Below, piece after piece: positions 26,612-36,399 of a stretch of 64,000 nucleotides of DNA. The notes beneath the pieces were generated by a model. That model saw only the letters and a list, made by a program, of their open reading frames with translations, did no database searches and was not told where the DNA came from. Source of the stretch: Planctomycetota bacterium (GTDB taxonomy: Bacteria; Planctomycetota; UBA1135; GCA-002686595); NCBI GenBank assembly GCA_009691855.1, contig SIAI01000002.1, forward strand, positions 62,001-126,000, in the 5' to 3' direction. Position numbers and translations under genes: made by a program. The first letter of the stretch is position 1; every line of letters begins with the position of its first letter.

Positions 26612-28039
26612 ATGTCCCTGCCTCGCGTTCAGACCCGCGGCGCGAGCGCCGCGCCGGAGTCGAGTTCGGCCCTCAGCGTCCACGTGGTGACGTTCGGGTG
26701 CCAGATGAACAAGTACGACTCCTTGCTGGTCGAGGGGCGCTTCCGTGCCGAGGGCTATCGGCTGACGGACGACCCGGCGCAGGCCGATGTCTTGCTGTTC
26801 AACACCTGCTCGGTGCGCGAGCACGCCGAGGAGCGCGTGTTCTCCTGGCTGGGCGAGCTCAAGCACGCCAAGCGCGCGCGCCCCGACCTGGTGGTCGGCG
26901 TGCTGGGCTGCATGGCACAGCGCGCCGAGGACGACATCTTCCGCCGTGCCGGGCACGTGGACCTCGTGTGCGGCACGCGCAAGATCCACCGCCTGCCCGA
27001 GCTGGTGGCCGAGGTGCGCGCGCGGCGCGCCCAGGGCCTCGCGCCCAAGGAGCAGCGCCTGCTCGAGGTCGGGATGGAGGAAGAGGTCGCCGTCGAGCGC
27101 GGCGCCGAGGAGTACGCCGGCGGTCCCTGCGGCTACCTGACAGTGATGCGCGGCTGCGATCTCAACTGCACCTTCTGCATCGTGCCCAAGGTGCGCGGGC
27201 GTGTGCAGAGCCGGCCGATCGAGGACCTCCTGCGCGAGGCGCGCTGGATGGTCGCGGGCGGGGCCAAGGTGATCACGCTGCTGGGCCAGACGGTGAACTC
27301 CTACGGCGAGGATCTGGCCGCGGCGGAGGGCGAACGGGGCCTGGGGCGCGGCGGGCGGCCGGCGCTGGCCGACCTCCTGTACGCGCTGCAACCGCTGGAG
27401 GGGCTCGAGCGCATCCGTCTGATCACGCTGCACCCGAGCTACGTGACCGCGGCCCTCGCGCGCTCTATCGCCGAGTGCGACAAGGTCGATCGCTTCCTGC
27501 CGTTGCCAGCCCAGTCGGGCTCGGACGAGGTGCTGAAGCGCATGCGCCGCGGGTACACGACCGAGCTCTACCGGTCGCGCCTGGAACTCCTGCGCGGACA
27601 GGTCCCGGACCTCGAGCTCGGTTCGGACTGGATCGTGGGCTTCCCGGGTGAGAGCGAGGCGGACTTCGCGCGCACGCTCGCGTTCCTGGGCGAGATCGGC
27701 AGCGTCCAGAACTACATTTTTCAGTACAGCCCGCGACCCGAGACGCGCGCGTTCGAACTGGCGGACGACGTTCCAGACGAGGTCAAGAAGGCCCGCAACC
27801 AGGAACTCCTGCGCGCTGCGGAGCAGTCGGCGCTCGCGCGCCACCAGCGCTGCCTGGACACCGAGCTCGACGTGTTCGTCGAGGAGGAGCGGCCCGATGG
27901 GCGCGGCCTGCGCGGGCGCTCGCGCCACAACCTCGCGGTGAGCTTCCCGGCCGGTGTCGTGCCCCTCGTCGGGCGGCGCGCGCGAGTACACGTCGAGGGT
28001 GCGAGCCCCTTCGGGCTGTGGGGTTCGCTGGCGCCCTGA
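26612..28039 (+). CDS. miaB: tRNA-2-methylthio-N6-dimethylallyladenosine synthase
   Basis: Radical-SAM methylthiotransferase that adds the 2-methylthio group to N6-isopentenyl-adenosine 37 of tRNA. The N-terminal cluster cysteines are Cys30 (FGCQMNKYDS), Cys66 (NTCSVRE) and Cys100 (GCMAQR). The radical-SAM cluster is Cys182, Cys186 and Cys189 (GCDLNCTFCIVPKVRG). The C-terminal TRAM domain is present. FGCQMNKYDS is a MiaB-type signature and separates it from RimO and MtaB. At 475 residues it has a normal length. Its N-terminal 22 residues are a non-conserved extension. No miaA is visible. Confidence 0.95.
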   Translation: MSLPRVQTRGASAAPESSSALSVHVVTFGCQMNKYDSLLVEGRFRAEGYRLTDDPAQADVLLFNTCSVREHAEERVFSWLGELKHAKRARPDLVVGVLGCMAQRAEDDIFRRAGHVDLVCGTRKIHRLPELVAEVRARRAQGLAPKEQRLLEVGMEEEVAVERGAEEYAGGPCGYLTVMRGCDLNCTFCIVPKVRGRVQSRPIEDLLREARWMVAGGAKVITLLGQTVNSYGEDLAAAEGERGLGRGGRPALADLLYALQPLEGLERIRLITLHPSYVTAALARSIAECDKVDRFLPLPAQSGSDEVLKRMRRGYTTELYRSRLELLRGQVPDLELGSDWIVGFPGESEADFARTLAFLGEIGSVQNYIFQYSPRPETRAFELADDVPDEVKKARNQELLRAAEQSALARHQRCLDTELDVFVEEERPDGRGLRGRSRHNLAVSFPAGVVPLVGRRARVHVEGASPFGLWGSLAP

Positions 28040-28143
28040 CGGGCGCGGCGCTCGAGTTTCGGGGGCCTCCCCCAGCCCCTCCCTGGTCCTTCGTACGGCC
28101 CCCCGCCTCCGCGTGCTTGGGCCGGTGGAGCCCGGACAAAACA

Positions 28144-28177
28144 CAGGGGGCCGCAGCCTTGCGGCTGCGGCCCCCTG
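28144..28177 (-). terminator. Intrinsic terminator between miaB and the secreted protein gene
   Basis: A perfect 15-bp stem (28144-28158 with 28163-28177) closes a TTGC loop. On the minus strand it is followed by TGTGTTTTGTCC, so it fits the minus-strand secreted-protein gene. The hairpin would also stop RNA coming from miaB, although that side lacks a T-run. Nothing else is seen in the gap 28040-28225. Confidence 0.8.
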
Positions 28178-28225
28178 GATTCGCTTCCACTCTGACTCAT
28201 GCCAGAGCTTCAGCAGGTGCAAACC

Positions 28226-29500
28226 TTAGTTCGTACCCGACGTGCCTTCAGAGGCCGAGCTCAGCTTCGCGCCGCCCGGGCCGACGCAAACCGATTGAGC
28301 GCAGAATCCGACGCACACGAGGCTCAGGCTCTTGGGGATGACCTGCGTGTAGGTACGCTCGCTGGGGACACCGATGACCCCAACCATCGCGACGGGCCCG
28401 AGCAAGAAGCCGACGCACAGCTTCCTGCCGCCGACTCCGGGCGGAGGATTGAGGCCATTGGCGGGGACGTGCACACCCGTCGTGCCCACGGTCATGCTCG
28501 CAGCGTTCAGGGTCCGCAGGGGGCCCCCGAACGTGGAGTGACCCGTGACTCTCGCGACCCAGATGCCACCAACAGTCGCACCGCCGTCAGGATCGGCCGT
28601 GACAAGACCAACCACGCCTTGACAGTCGACTGGCCGGCTGAGGCTCGTGTCGAGAATGTCAGCGTTAGGCGTGATGGACGCGTTGAAGTTGTTCGCCGTG
28701 GCGCTAAGGTCCGTGACTTCACGCACATCCATCGACATGGACGTGAACGAGCCACTGGTCGTGCCGAACGTGAAGGTCGCGCGCAGCGTGCCCGGCGGGC
28801 AGAACTCGTCGATCGCGTCCGTCATGCCCTGACCATCGGTCTGCAGGATCGCACCCGAGCAGCTCGTGACGCAGGAGAGGAACGGCCACGTGCCGGCGAG
28901 GGTGCCGTCCGCGCCCGTATCGATGAACTTCCAGGAGTAGCCGATGGGGCCGTCACAGAAGCTGACCAGTGTCCCGAAGAACACGCGGATGAAGAAGCAG
29001 TTGAACCCGCCGAAGAACGACGAGCTCGCGCTGTTGGCCGGCAAGCCGGTGAGCGTGAACTTCGCGACGCCCGTCGTGGGCGCGCCGCCGAACACGGTGT
29101 AGCCCTCGTAGAAGCCGAGCTTCACCGAGCCGCCAGGACCACCCGAGCCCACAACGAGCATCGACGAGCAGTAGGCGAAGACAACATCGTTCATCAGGTC
29201 GGAGTTGTTGCCGGCGAAGCCTTTGACGCCTGCGTCGAACCATTCGCAGAAGCCGCCGCCCGTATCAACACCAACGAAACCACCGAGGTCGTTGTTGTTG
29301 AAGTCGACGACGGTCGTGGCCGCGCGGTTGTTGACGGCCGGACCGCGGGTGATCGTGCCCGTGGCCAGGTCGAGGGTGGCGGACTTCAGCGGCTTGTTGT
29401 AGCGCGCGAAGACCTTGCCGGATTGGGATTGTGCGCTAGCGGACGCCCCGAACAGAGCCAGGGCGGCGCCAGCGAGAATCAGGGACTTGGAAACCATCAT
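28226..29500 (-). CDS. Secreted hypothetical protein, lower GC than its neighbours
   Basis: A 424-residue exported protein with a clear signal peptide (SLILAGAALALFGASASAQ). The mature part is rich in Gly, Ser, Thr and Phe. Paired Cys could form several disulfides (for example GGGFCEWF, FAYCSSM, FNCFFI, SCVTSCSG and LVCVGFCAQSVC). Strand-rich blocks such as LRATFTFGTTSGSFTSMSMD look like a beta-sandwich or extracellular matrix protein. No family recognised; lineage-specific secreted proteins of this texture are common in Planctomycetota. Codon choice is visibly less GC-biased than around it. AGGAAGG stands 5 bases before the ATG at 29500, so I prefer that start over the GTG at 29506. Confidence 0.8.
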   Translation of the reverse strand: MMVSKSLILAGAALALFGASASAQSQSGKVFARYNKPLKSATLDLATGTITRGPAVNNRAATTVVDFNNNDLGGFVGVDTGGGFCEWFDAGVKGFAGNNSDLMNDVVFAYCSSMLVVGSGGPGGSVKLGFYEGYTVFGGAPTTGVAKFTLTGLPANSASSSFFGGFNCFFIRVFFGTLVSFCDGPIGYSWKFIDTGADGTLAGTWPFLSCVTSCSGAILQTDGQGMTDAIDEFCPPGTLRATFTFGTTSGSFTSMSMDVREVTDLSATANNFNASITPNADILDTSLSRPVDCQGVVGLVTADPDGGATVGGIWVARVTGHSTFGGPLRTLNAASMTVGTTGVHVPANGLNPPPGVGGRKLCVGFLLGPVAMVGVIGVPSERTYTQVIPKSLSLVCVGFCAQSVCVGPGGAKLSSASEGTSGTN

Positions 29501-29506
29501 GTTCAC

Positions 29507-29891
29507 CTTCCTACAGGATCCACTCTTCTAGAGAGAGATTTTTTTGACAGGGTGAAGACGCCTCGATTGCGCACGCAGGGTTGCGTCCGCATGGGGGGCA
29601 CCGGTTACCCGTTTCCCGACCCGGGGCTCGAGGCGAACCTCCGAGTCAGTCTCCAGGACGGGATAGAGGGCAAATCGGTTCCCACCAACACGGGCAATTC
29701 GAGAGGATTGACCGTTGGGATGATAGCTGCACGTTCCCGGTTGGGGGCGGAGAAACGGGAGAACAGCCAAAAAAATGGTGGCCTTGGCGAACCCCGAGGG
29801 CCGGAAGTGCCGATTCGTGAGGCGGCCCTTTCGAAGAGGCCGCGACCCCGGAAACCCTTGCTTGCTCCGAGGCACAGCCGCCCACCGATCG
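29507..29891. other. Intergenic region, 385 bp, less GC-rich
   Basis: It separates the divergent secreted-protein and glycosyltransferase genes and should contain both promoters. I see no convincing -35/-10 pair. An A-run (AAAAAAA) near 29770 gives the minus strand a T-run after a weak hairpin. Short open frames on both strands have no recognisable protein features. No RNA gene seen. Confidence 0.5.
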
Positions 29892-30893
29892 ATGCGCAAT
29901 CAGGCACCTCCTCCGCCGGCTCGAGCTCGGGTTCGAGTCATCACGGTCAACTACCGCACCCCGGACCTATGCCTGCGGGCCCTGGCCTCCCTGGACGGGG
30001 AACGGGCGGGGCTCGGGGAGCTGTGCGCCGTGGTGGTGGACAACCGCTCGGGGGATGGCTCCCCGGCGCGGATCCGATCCGGCATCCACAGCCAGGGCCT
30101 CGGTGCCTGGGCCGAGCTGGTCGAGAGCCCGCTCAACGGTGGCTTCGGGGCCGGCAACAACCTCGCCCTGCGGGCGGCCCTGGCCGAGCCCGCCCCACCT
30201 GACTACTTCCTGCTGCTCAACCCGGACGCGGCTCTGGAGCCCGGTGCCCTGCGCACCCTGGTCCAGTTCCTGGCCGACCACCCCCAGGTCGGCATGGTCG
30301 GTCCGGCCACCGAGGTCGGGCGCGGGAACCTACGCGGCACCGCCTTCCGCTTCCCGGGGATCCTGAACAGCCTGGACGAGGGCCTGCACTTCGGGCCGCT
30401 CACGCGCCTCCTCGCGCGCTGGCAGCTGGCCCCGCCGCCGCAGCCTGAGGCCCACCCGACCGACTGGCTGTCCGGGGGCTGCGTCTTGATCCGGCGCGAG
30501 CTCCTGAGCGAGGTGGGACTCTTCGACGAGGGCTACTTCCTGTACTTCGAGGAGGTGGACCTCTCCTGGCGCGCCATGCGCGCCGGCTGGGAGTCCTGGT
30601 TCGTGCCCGCCGCGCGCATCCTGCACGACGCGGGCGCCGCGACCGGGGCCAGCGCTGGCCGCGAGCTCGTGCGGCGCATGCCGCGCTACTGGTTCGAGTC
30701 ACGCCGGCGCTACTTCCGGAAGAACCGCGGGCGCGCGGTGTGCCTGCTGGCCGACCTGGCCTTCGCCGGCGGCAACGCGCTGTGGAACCTGCGCCGCGCC
30801 CTGTCGCACGCCCCGCGCAAGGAGCCGCTCGGCTTCTGGCGCGATTTCGTGAGCTTCAACCTGCTGGGGCGCGAGCTGCCGGAGACGCGATGA
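29892..30893 (+). CDS. Family 2 glycosyltransferase, rhamnosyltransferase-like
   Basis: A 333-residue GT-A enzyme related to the one at 3166. The fold begins with VRVITVNYRTPDLCLRALAS, then VVDNRSGDGSPARI and SPLNGGFGAGNNLALRAAL. LLLNPDA occupies the DxD position, and DWLSGGCVLIRRELLSEVGL and DEGYFLYFEEVDLSWRAMRA are characteristic of WbbL-type rhamnosyltransferases. An upstream in-frame start would add a basic, unconserved extension. The next glycosyltransferase overlaps it by four bases (ATGA), so both probably act on the same surface glycan. Confidence 0.9.
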   Translation: MRNQAPPPPARARVRVITVNYRTPDLCLRALASLDGERAGLGELCAVVVDNRSGDGSPARIRSGIHSQGLGAWAELVESPLNGGFGAGNNLALRAALAEPAPPDYFLLLNPDAALEPGALRTLVQFLADHPQVGMVGPATEVGRGNLRGTAFRFPGILNSLDEGLHFGPLTRLLARWQLAPPPQPEAHPTDWLSGGCVLIRRELLSEVGLFDEGYFLYFEEVDLSWRAMRAGWESWFVPAARILHDAGAATGASAGRELVRRMPRYWFESRRRYFRKNRGRAVCLLADLAFAGGNALWNLRRALSHAPRKEPLGFWRDFVSFNLLGRELPETR

Positions 30894-31921
30894 GCGCGCG
30901 CCTCCACGACGTGGGCGTGGTCGTGATCGGGCGCAACGAGGGCGAGCGCTTGCTGCGTTGCCTCGACAGCCTGCGCGCCACGGTCGCGCGCGTGGTCTAC
31001 GCCGACTCGGCCTCCTCCGACGGCAGCCCTGCGCGCGCGCGCGCGCGCGCGGTCGAGGTGGTCGAGCTCCAGCGCGACCGGCCGCTGAACGCTGCGCGCG
31101 GCCGCAACGCCGGCCTGGCGCGCCTGCTGGAGCTCGAGCCCGCGCTCGCCTACATCTTCTTCGTCGACGGCGACTGCCAAGTCGTGCCCGGGTTCCTGGC
31201 TGCGGCGCGGGCCGAGCTCGAGCGCGAGCCACAGCTCGGTGCGGTGTGCGGACGGCGGCGCGAGTTGGAGCCAACGGCCTCCTTCTTCAACCGCGTGGTC
31301 GACAGCGAATGGAACACGCCCGTCGGGGACGCCGAGTCCTTCGGCGGCGATGTTCTGCTGCGCGTGGCCGCGCTGCGGGCGAGCGGCGCCTACAACGAGA
31401 GCCTGAACCAGGGCGAGGATCCCGAGTGCGCCTTCCGCCTGCGTCGCGCCGGCTGGGGCATCCGCCGCATCGCGCACGAGATGACGCAGCACGACGTGGC
31501 GCTCCTGCGACTCTCCGCCTGGCGCCGCCGGCACCAGCGCGGCGGCTACGCCTACGCCCACGGCGCGGCGCTGCACTGGCGTGAGCCCGAAGGCTACAAC
31601 CAGCGCGCGCTGCTGTCGGTCCTGGCCTGGGGACTCGCCTTGCCGTTCACCGCGCTCGCCCTCGCCTGGCCCACGCAGGGGATGTCGCTCGCGCTGCTCG
31701 GGTTGTATGGCGTCCTGGCCGCACGGATCCGCGCCTATCGCCTCGCACTCGGTGACGAGCGCGGCCACGCGACGCGCTACGGCATGCTCATCGCGCTGGG
31801 CAAGATCGACGAGGCCCTGGGTTTGTTGCGCTGCGCGTGGGCCCTGGCGACCGGCAAGCAGGCGTTGACGCTGGAGTACAAGGACTACCAGCGCGACGAG
31901 CGAGCGCGCAGGGCGGCCTGA
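30890..31921 (+). CDS. Family 2 glycosyltransferase with C-terminal membrane segments
   Basis: A 343-residue GT-A enzyme. The donor-binding region has VGVVVIGRNEGERLLRCLDS, YADSASSDGS and FFVDGDCQVVPGFL (the DxD-type site). The later part has FGGDVLLRVAALRASGAYNE and NQGEDPECAFRLRRAGW. Two hydrophobic segments near residues 245-280 could anchor it. The start overlaps the upstream glycosyltransferase stop. A simple GC alternation, (GC)8-like, occurs at about 31029-31050 and encodes ARARARA. The product is probably a cell-surface polysaccharide or glycolipid; specificity unknown. Confidence 0.87.
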   Translation: MSARLHDVGVVVIGRNEGERLLRCLDSLRATVARVVYADSASSDGSPARARARAVEVVELQRDRPLNAARGRNAGLARLLELEPALAYIFFVDGDCQVVPGFLAAARAELEREPQLGAVCGRRRELEPTASFFNRVVDSEWNTPVGDAESFGGDVLLRVAALRASGAYNESLNQGEDPECAFRLRRAGWGIRRIAHEMTQHDVALLRLSAWRRRHQRGGYAYAHGAALHWREPEGYNQRALLSVLAWGLALPFTALALAWPTQGMSLALLGLYGVLAARIRAYRLALGDERGHATRYGMLIALGKIDEALGLLRCAWALATGKQALTLEYKDYQRDERARRAA

Positions 31922-32386
31922 GTCGGCCGCAGCTTCCCAAGAACAAGTCGTTCAGCGCGTGCGCCGCCCCGCGACCCAAACGCAGCGCGGAGACGCGGAA
32001 AGCGCGGAGCGCCACGGAGGAAGAACGGGCAGCGGGGCGGAAGACCTGCGGAGCGTCGGATTCCAGCAGGCTGAACCGCGGAGGCCCAGGCTCTTTCCTT
32101 CTCCGCGAGTCTCCGCGCTCTGTGCGTCTCCGCGCTGCGCTTTCCTCCCCTCCAGGAGTCTTGCTCGCCGTGCAGGCGGCCGACGAATAGAAGGTCAGGG
32201 AACCTGGGCGCCCTGTTCTTTCCTGACCAGGCCCGCCTGCGGCGGGTAGAGAGGCTCAGAGTGTGAGCAACAATCCAACCACGGCGAGCTTCGAGGCCTT
32301 GGGGGCGCGCGGGACTCGCGCCCAGGGGGTTCGAGAGTGAGCAAGAACACCCGCGCCGGAACGGCGCGGGATTCTTGCTCACGCTC
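31922..32386. other. Repeat-rich intergenic region, 465 bp
   Basis: A convergent gap between the glycosyltransferase (plus) and the membrane-protein gene (minus). It is filled with secondary structure: the inverted repeat at 31981-32139, a CCCGCC-TGC-GGCGGG hairpin at 32232-32246, a GGGCGCG/CGCGCCC hairpin near 32310-32330, and the long hairpin at 32333-32388. I see no protein-coding or tRNA-like sequence. Confidence 0.7.
31981..32139. repeat. Large inverted repeat of GCGGAG units (family member 2)
   Basis: The left arm (31981-32022) and right arm (32098-32139) are 42-base imperfect reverse complements, about 85 percent paired by eye, around a 75-base centre. The arms consist of GCGGAG/CTCCGC units like those in the element at 11700-11790 and share the core GCGGAGACGCGGA. 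Both copies lie immediately downstream of a gene. Confidence 0.85.
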
Positions 32387-32388
32387 TC
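32333..32388. terminator. Long hairpin at the 3' end of the membrane-protein gene
   Basis: An imperfect stem of about 25 bp (GAGAG, TGAGCAAGAA, CCCGCGCC with their complements) around a GGAAC loop. It overlaps the stop codon of the minus-strand gene. No T-run follows, so it may act as an RNA-stabilising end or a factor-dependent terminator rather than an intrinsic one. Confidence 0.5.
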
Positions 32389-33265
32389 AGTACTCCGCAC
32401 CCAACGCCCGCGCCGCCGACCATTCGAGGTATAGCGCCAGCGCCGCCGGGAGCGTGGGGCCGAGCAGGGCGCAGGCGGTGGCGAGGCGCGGCCGCAGGCT
32501 GGGCACGAGGCGCGCGCCCAGCGTCAGCAGCGGCGCGACCGAGAGCAGCGCGAAACTCGCCGTCGAGAGTTCATTCAAGTAGCGCGCCGACCACAGGAAC
32601 CCGAAGTGCAGCAGCGCATAGGGGGCCACGCCCGTTGGGCCGAGCCCGGGCGCACGCTTCCAGAAACCCAGCAGGGCACACAAGCCGAGCGCCAGGGAGA
32701 ACGCGCCGACCAGCTGCGCGAAGAGCGCGCCCCCGGAGTAGAGATAGGCGCCCGCGGCGAGCGCGGAGGCGAGCGCCCAGCCCAGGGTCGAGGCGGCGTT
32801 GTTCTGCGGCCGTCGCTCGAAGGCGGCCAGCGCGCTCCAGGCGCCGAAGAGGAGCCCCGCCAAGCCCGCAGTCCACAGCATGCCCTCGACCTGGCCCCAG
32901 TGGCGCGAGCGCTGGAACTCGAGCAGCAGGACGGGCAACAGCACCGACAAGAGAGCGCGCACGATGCGCGCGGCCTTGGCGTTCCAACCCTCGAGCGCGC
33001 CGCCCGCAGCCCCGACCAGCGCCGCGTAGAAGATCCAGTGCAGCGCCTGCGCGGGCGGAAAGGCCGGGGCCCCGCGTGTCATCCAGAAACCGACCGCGGC
33101 GGCGAGTCCGACGGCGAGCGGCGCGCCCCAGGTGCGCACTGGACTCGCGCGCGCGCGCCAGGGGCGAGCCGCGAGCGCCAAAACGAAGAGAGCGCTTGCG
33201 GCCGCGGAGAGTTCGGCCTTGGCCGCGCCGAGCAGCAGTACGTCGCCCTGCGCGAGGACGCTCAC
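32387..33265 (-). CDS. Polytopic membrane protein of unknown function
   Basis: A 292-residue, strongly hydrophobic protein with about eight or nine transmembrane helices. Loops are short and contain Arg clusters (AARPWRARASPVR, FQRSRHW, FERRPQNNAAS), consistent with inside-positive topology. No family motif recognised. The start is a GTG, 4 bases after the stop of the yceI-like gene, so the two are probably co-transcribed. Confidence 0.72.
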   Translation of the reverse strand: MSVLAQGDVLLLGAAKAELSAAASALFVLALAARPWRARASPVRTWGAPLAVGLAAAVGFWMTRGAPAFPPAQALHWIFYAALVGAAGGALEGWNAKAARIVRALLSVLLPVLLLEFQRSRHWGQVEGMLWTAGLAGLLFGAWSALAAFERRPQNNAASTLGWALASALAAGAYLYSGGALFAQLVGAFSLALGLCALLGFWKRAPGLGPTGVAPYALLHFGFLWSARYLNELSTASFALLSVAPLLTLGARLVPSLRPRLATACALLGPTLPAALALYLEWSAARALGAEY

Positions 33266-33269
33266 CGCG

Positions 33270-33872
33270 TCACTTGCGCTTGCACTCGAGGCTGACGGTG
33301 AGGTGCACCTCGGGCCCGAGGGCGGTCGGGTTCTGCTTCACGAACTCGACTCCGAAGTCGCCCAGCTGGATCGTGAACTCGGCCGCGAAGCCGGCCAGCT
33401 GATCGCCGCGCATCTCACCCCTGCCGACCGGCTGCGCCTTGGCCGTGACGGACTTCGTCACGCCGTGGAAGGAGAGGTCGCCGGTGACCTCCCAGCCCTT
33501 GTCGGCGGCCTTGATCTTCTGGCTCTCGAAGACGATCTCGGGGAACTCTTTGGTGTTGAAGAAGTCCCCGCTGCGCAGGTGCTTGTCGCGGTCGGGCGCG
33601 TTCGTGTCCACGGACTGCGCGTCGATCACCAGCAGGATCGAGCTCTTGGCAGGATCCGCGTCGAGCACGACCTGGCTCTTGTCCGCGATCGTGTTGAAGC
33701 GTCCATAGGCCTCCGAGATGCCCAGGTGGCGCGTGTGGAACACGACCGCGGAGTGCGTGTTGTCCACCGTGTAGGTCTCGGCCGCGCGCGGGGCGGGAGT
33801 GGGCGCGAGCGTGCTGCTGGCGAGCAGGCCGGCCAGCGCGGCGACGGAGAGGGAACTGCCGAGGAGATTCAT
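33270..33872 (-). CDS. YceI-family periplasmic lipid-binding protein
   Basis: A 200-residue exported lipocalin-like beta-barrel of the YceI family, which binds isoprenoid-type lipids such as polyprenyl chains. After the signal peptide (VAALAGLLASSTLAPTPAPRA) come family hallmarks: YTVDNTHSAVVFHTRHLGIS, YGRFNTIADKSQV, DAQSVDTNAPDRDKHLRSGD, FFNTKEFPEIVFES and GDLSFHGVTKSVT. The ATG is preceded by a purine-rich stretch. In operon with the downstream membrane protein. Confidence 0.93.
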   Translation of the reverse strand: MNLLGSSLSVAALAGLLASSTLAPTPAPRAAETYTVDNTHSAVVFHTRHLGISEAYGRFNTIADKSQVVLDADPAKSSILLVIDAQSVDTNAPDRDKHLRSGDFFNTKEFPEIVFESQKIKAADKGWEVTGDLSFHGVTKSVTAKAQPVGRGEMRGDQLAGFAAEFTIQLGDFGVEFVKQNPTALGPEVHLTVSLECKRK

Positions 33873-34030
33873 GGGGATCCTTGCTGCCGCGGGGGTAACG
33901 ACGGCGCGAGTTCGAAGCGCGCCGAAAGCGGTCGCGCCCTGCCGAACGAGAGCATGCTGCCGCCGCGCGCGCAAAAAGCAACGACTTCGGATCGCGGCCG
34001 CAGAGCGCCGTCCGCGGTTGACCCGCCCGC

Positions 34031-35026
<996 letters not shown>

Positions 35027-35135
35027 GCGAGGGGACCCAGGGTGGACGGTTCGGTCGATCCGAGCGCCACAGTCTGCGCACCGCCCGGCGTGAGAAAAGC
35101 CCGAGGGGCCGGAAAGTTGTGTCCAATCCGGAGAG

Positions 35136-35174
35136 CCCTTGCATGCGGGTGGCCGTTCGGCCGAGTATGCAGGG
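35136..35174 (+). promoter_or_regulatory. Structured leader hairpin just before ribD
   Basis: An outer stem (CCC-T-TGCAT with ATGCAGGG) encloses an inner GGCC-GTTC-GGCC hairpin and ends 6 bases before the ribD ATG, so it would mask the start. It does not match the FMN riboswitch consensus. Whether it regulates anything is unknown. Confidence 0.35.
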
Positions 35175-35180
35175 CAGTCC

Positions 35181-36359
35181 ATGGACCTCGATTTCGATCC
35201 GACGGGGGTGCTGGCGAGCCTCGGCGAGGCCGAGCTCGAACACTACCGCGCGCTGCTGGCCGACCTGGGCCGGGCGGCGGGCGCCTTCCGTTTCGAGGTC
35301 GCGCCCAACCCCTGCGTGGGCGCGGCGGTGCTGTCGGACGGGGTCGAGATCGGGCGCGGTTTCCACCGCCAGTGGGGCGGCCCGCACGCCGAGCTCCAGG
35401 CCTTCGAGGCGGCCGCGGCGAGCGGCGTCCCGCGCGAGCGCTGGGATACCTTGCTGGTCACGCTCGAGCCGTGCTGCTCGCAGGGCAAGACCCCGCCCTG
35501 CACCGAGGCCATCCTGCGCACGTCGATCCGCCGCGTGGTGGTCGGAGCGCTCGATCCGGATCCGCGTCACCGCGGACGCGGGCTCGAGGAGCTGCGCGAG
35601 CGTGGGCTGGAGATCCTGTTCCTGCGCGGCGCGTCCGCGCTCGAGCGCTACTCGCCCCACTTCGTCGAGTGGACACGCCCCGATCGCCTGCGCCGCAGCG
35701 TGCCGTGGGTGATCGCCAAGTGGGCCCAGACGCGCACCGGCCAGCTCTCACCGCCGCTCGGTTCCAAGGACGGACGCTGGATCTCGTCCCCGGCCGCGCG
35801 CGAGGACGTGCACCGCCTGCGCGCGCGCGTGGACGCGATCCTGGTGGGCGTGGGCACGGTCGTGGCCGACGATCCGCGCCTCTCCGTGCGCGGCGTTCTC
35901 GACGTGCCCAAGCCGCCGCTGCGCGTGATCCTCGATTCCAGCCTGCGCACGCCGCCCAGCGCGCGCCTGTTCCAGCCCTGCCAGCCGGGCGAGTTTGCCG
36001 GTCCGGTGCACATCGTGGCGCGCGCGGGCTTCGACGCGCAGTACTACCGCCCGCTGGTCGAGGCCGGCGCGATCGTGCACGCGCTGCACCCCGGCGACCA
36101 GGGCCACACCTCGTTGCGCGAGACGCTCGGCCTCTTGTGGACCGAGGGGGTGCGTCGCGTCCTGCTCGAGGGCGGCCCGCGCTTGCTGGCCTCGGCCTTC
36201 GAGGCCGAGTACATCGACCAGCTGCGTATCTACACCGCCTCGATCAACGGCGGGGTCGGGCCCTCGATGGGGCGCTTCCTGGTGGCCGAGCGTCTGCTGC
36301 AGATCGAGCGCTCCGAGGTCGGCGACGATGCCCGCCTGGACGCTTTCCTGCGCAAGTAG
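35181..36359 (+). CDS. ribD: Bifunctional riboflavin biosynthesis deaminase/reductase
   Basis: Deaminates and then reduces the pyrimidine intermediate of riboflavin synthesis. N-terminal deaminase domain (about 1-160): [29 protein letters not shown] and [17 protein letters not shown] supply the zinc His and Cys. C-terminal reductase domain (about 175-390): [32 protein letters not shown] and [14 protein letters not shown]. The 392-residue length is normal. A 14-residue-longer reading frame exists, but this ATG sits next to the conserved domain. No other rib gene is nearby. Confidence 0.94.
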   Translation: MDLDFDPTGVLASLGEAELEHYRALLADLGRAAGAFRFEVAPNPCVGAAVLSDGVEIGRGFHRQWGGPHAELQAFEAAAASGVPRERWDTLLVTLEPCCSQGKTPPCTEAILRTSIRRVVVGALDPDPRHRGRGLEELRERGLEILFLRGASALERYSPHFVEWTRPDRLRRSVPWVIAKWAQTRTGQLSPPLGSKDGRWISSPAAREDVHRLRARVDAILVGVGTVVADDPRLSVRGVLDVPKPPLRVILDSSLRTPPSARLFQPCQPGEFAGPVHIVARAGFDAQYYRPLVEAGAIVHALHPGDQGHTSLRETLGLLWTEGVRRVLLEGGPRLLASAFEAEYIDQLRIYTASINGGVGPSMGRFLVAERLLQIERSEVGDDARLDAFLRK

Positions 36360-36387
36360 GCGCTTGGATCGGCGCACCGCCGCTCGC

Positions 36388-36393
36388 TACAAG
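36388..36393 (+). promoter_or_regulatory. Candidate -10 hexamer of the TPR lipoprotein gene
   Basis: TACAAG ends 6 bases before the ATG at 36400. The sixth position deviates from the T seen in the other candidates. Confidence 0.25.
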
Positions 36394-36399
36394 GGCGCG

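Noticed and set aside
29528-29899. A 123-codon minus-strand frame upstream of the secreted protein
   Set aside because: No start signal, no homology, and several overlapping alternative frames of similar size occur in this lower-GC gap.
31029-31050. Alternating GC run as a possible structural or regulatory site
   Set aside because: It is inside a glycosyltransferase gene and simply encodes alternating Ala and Arg.
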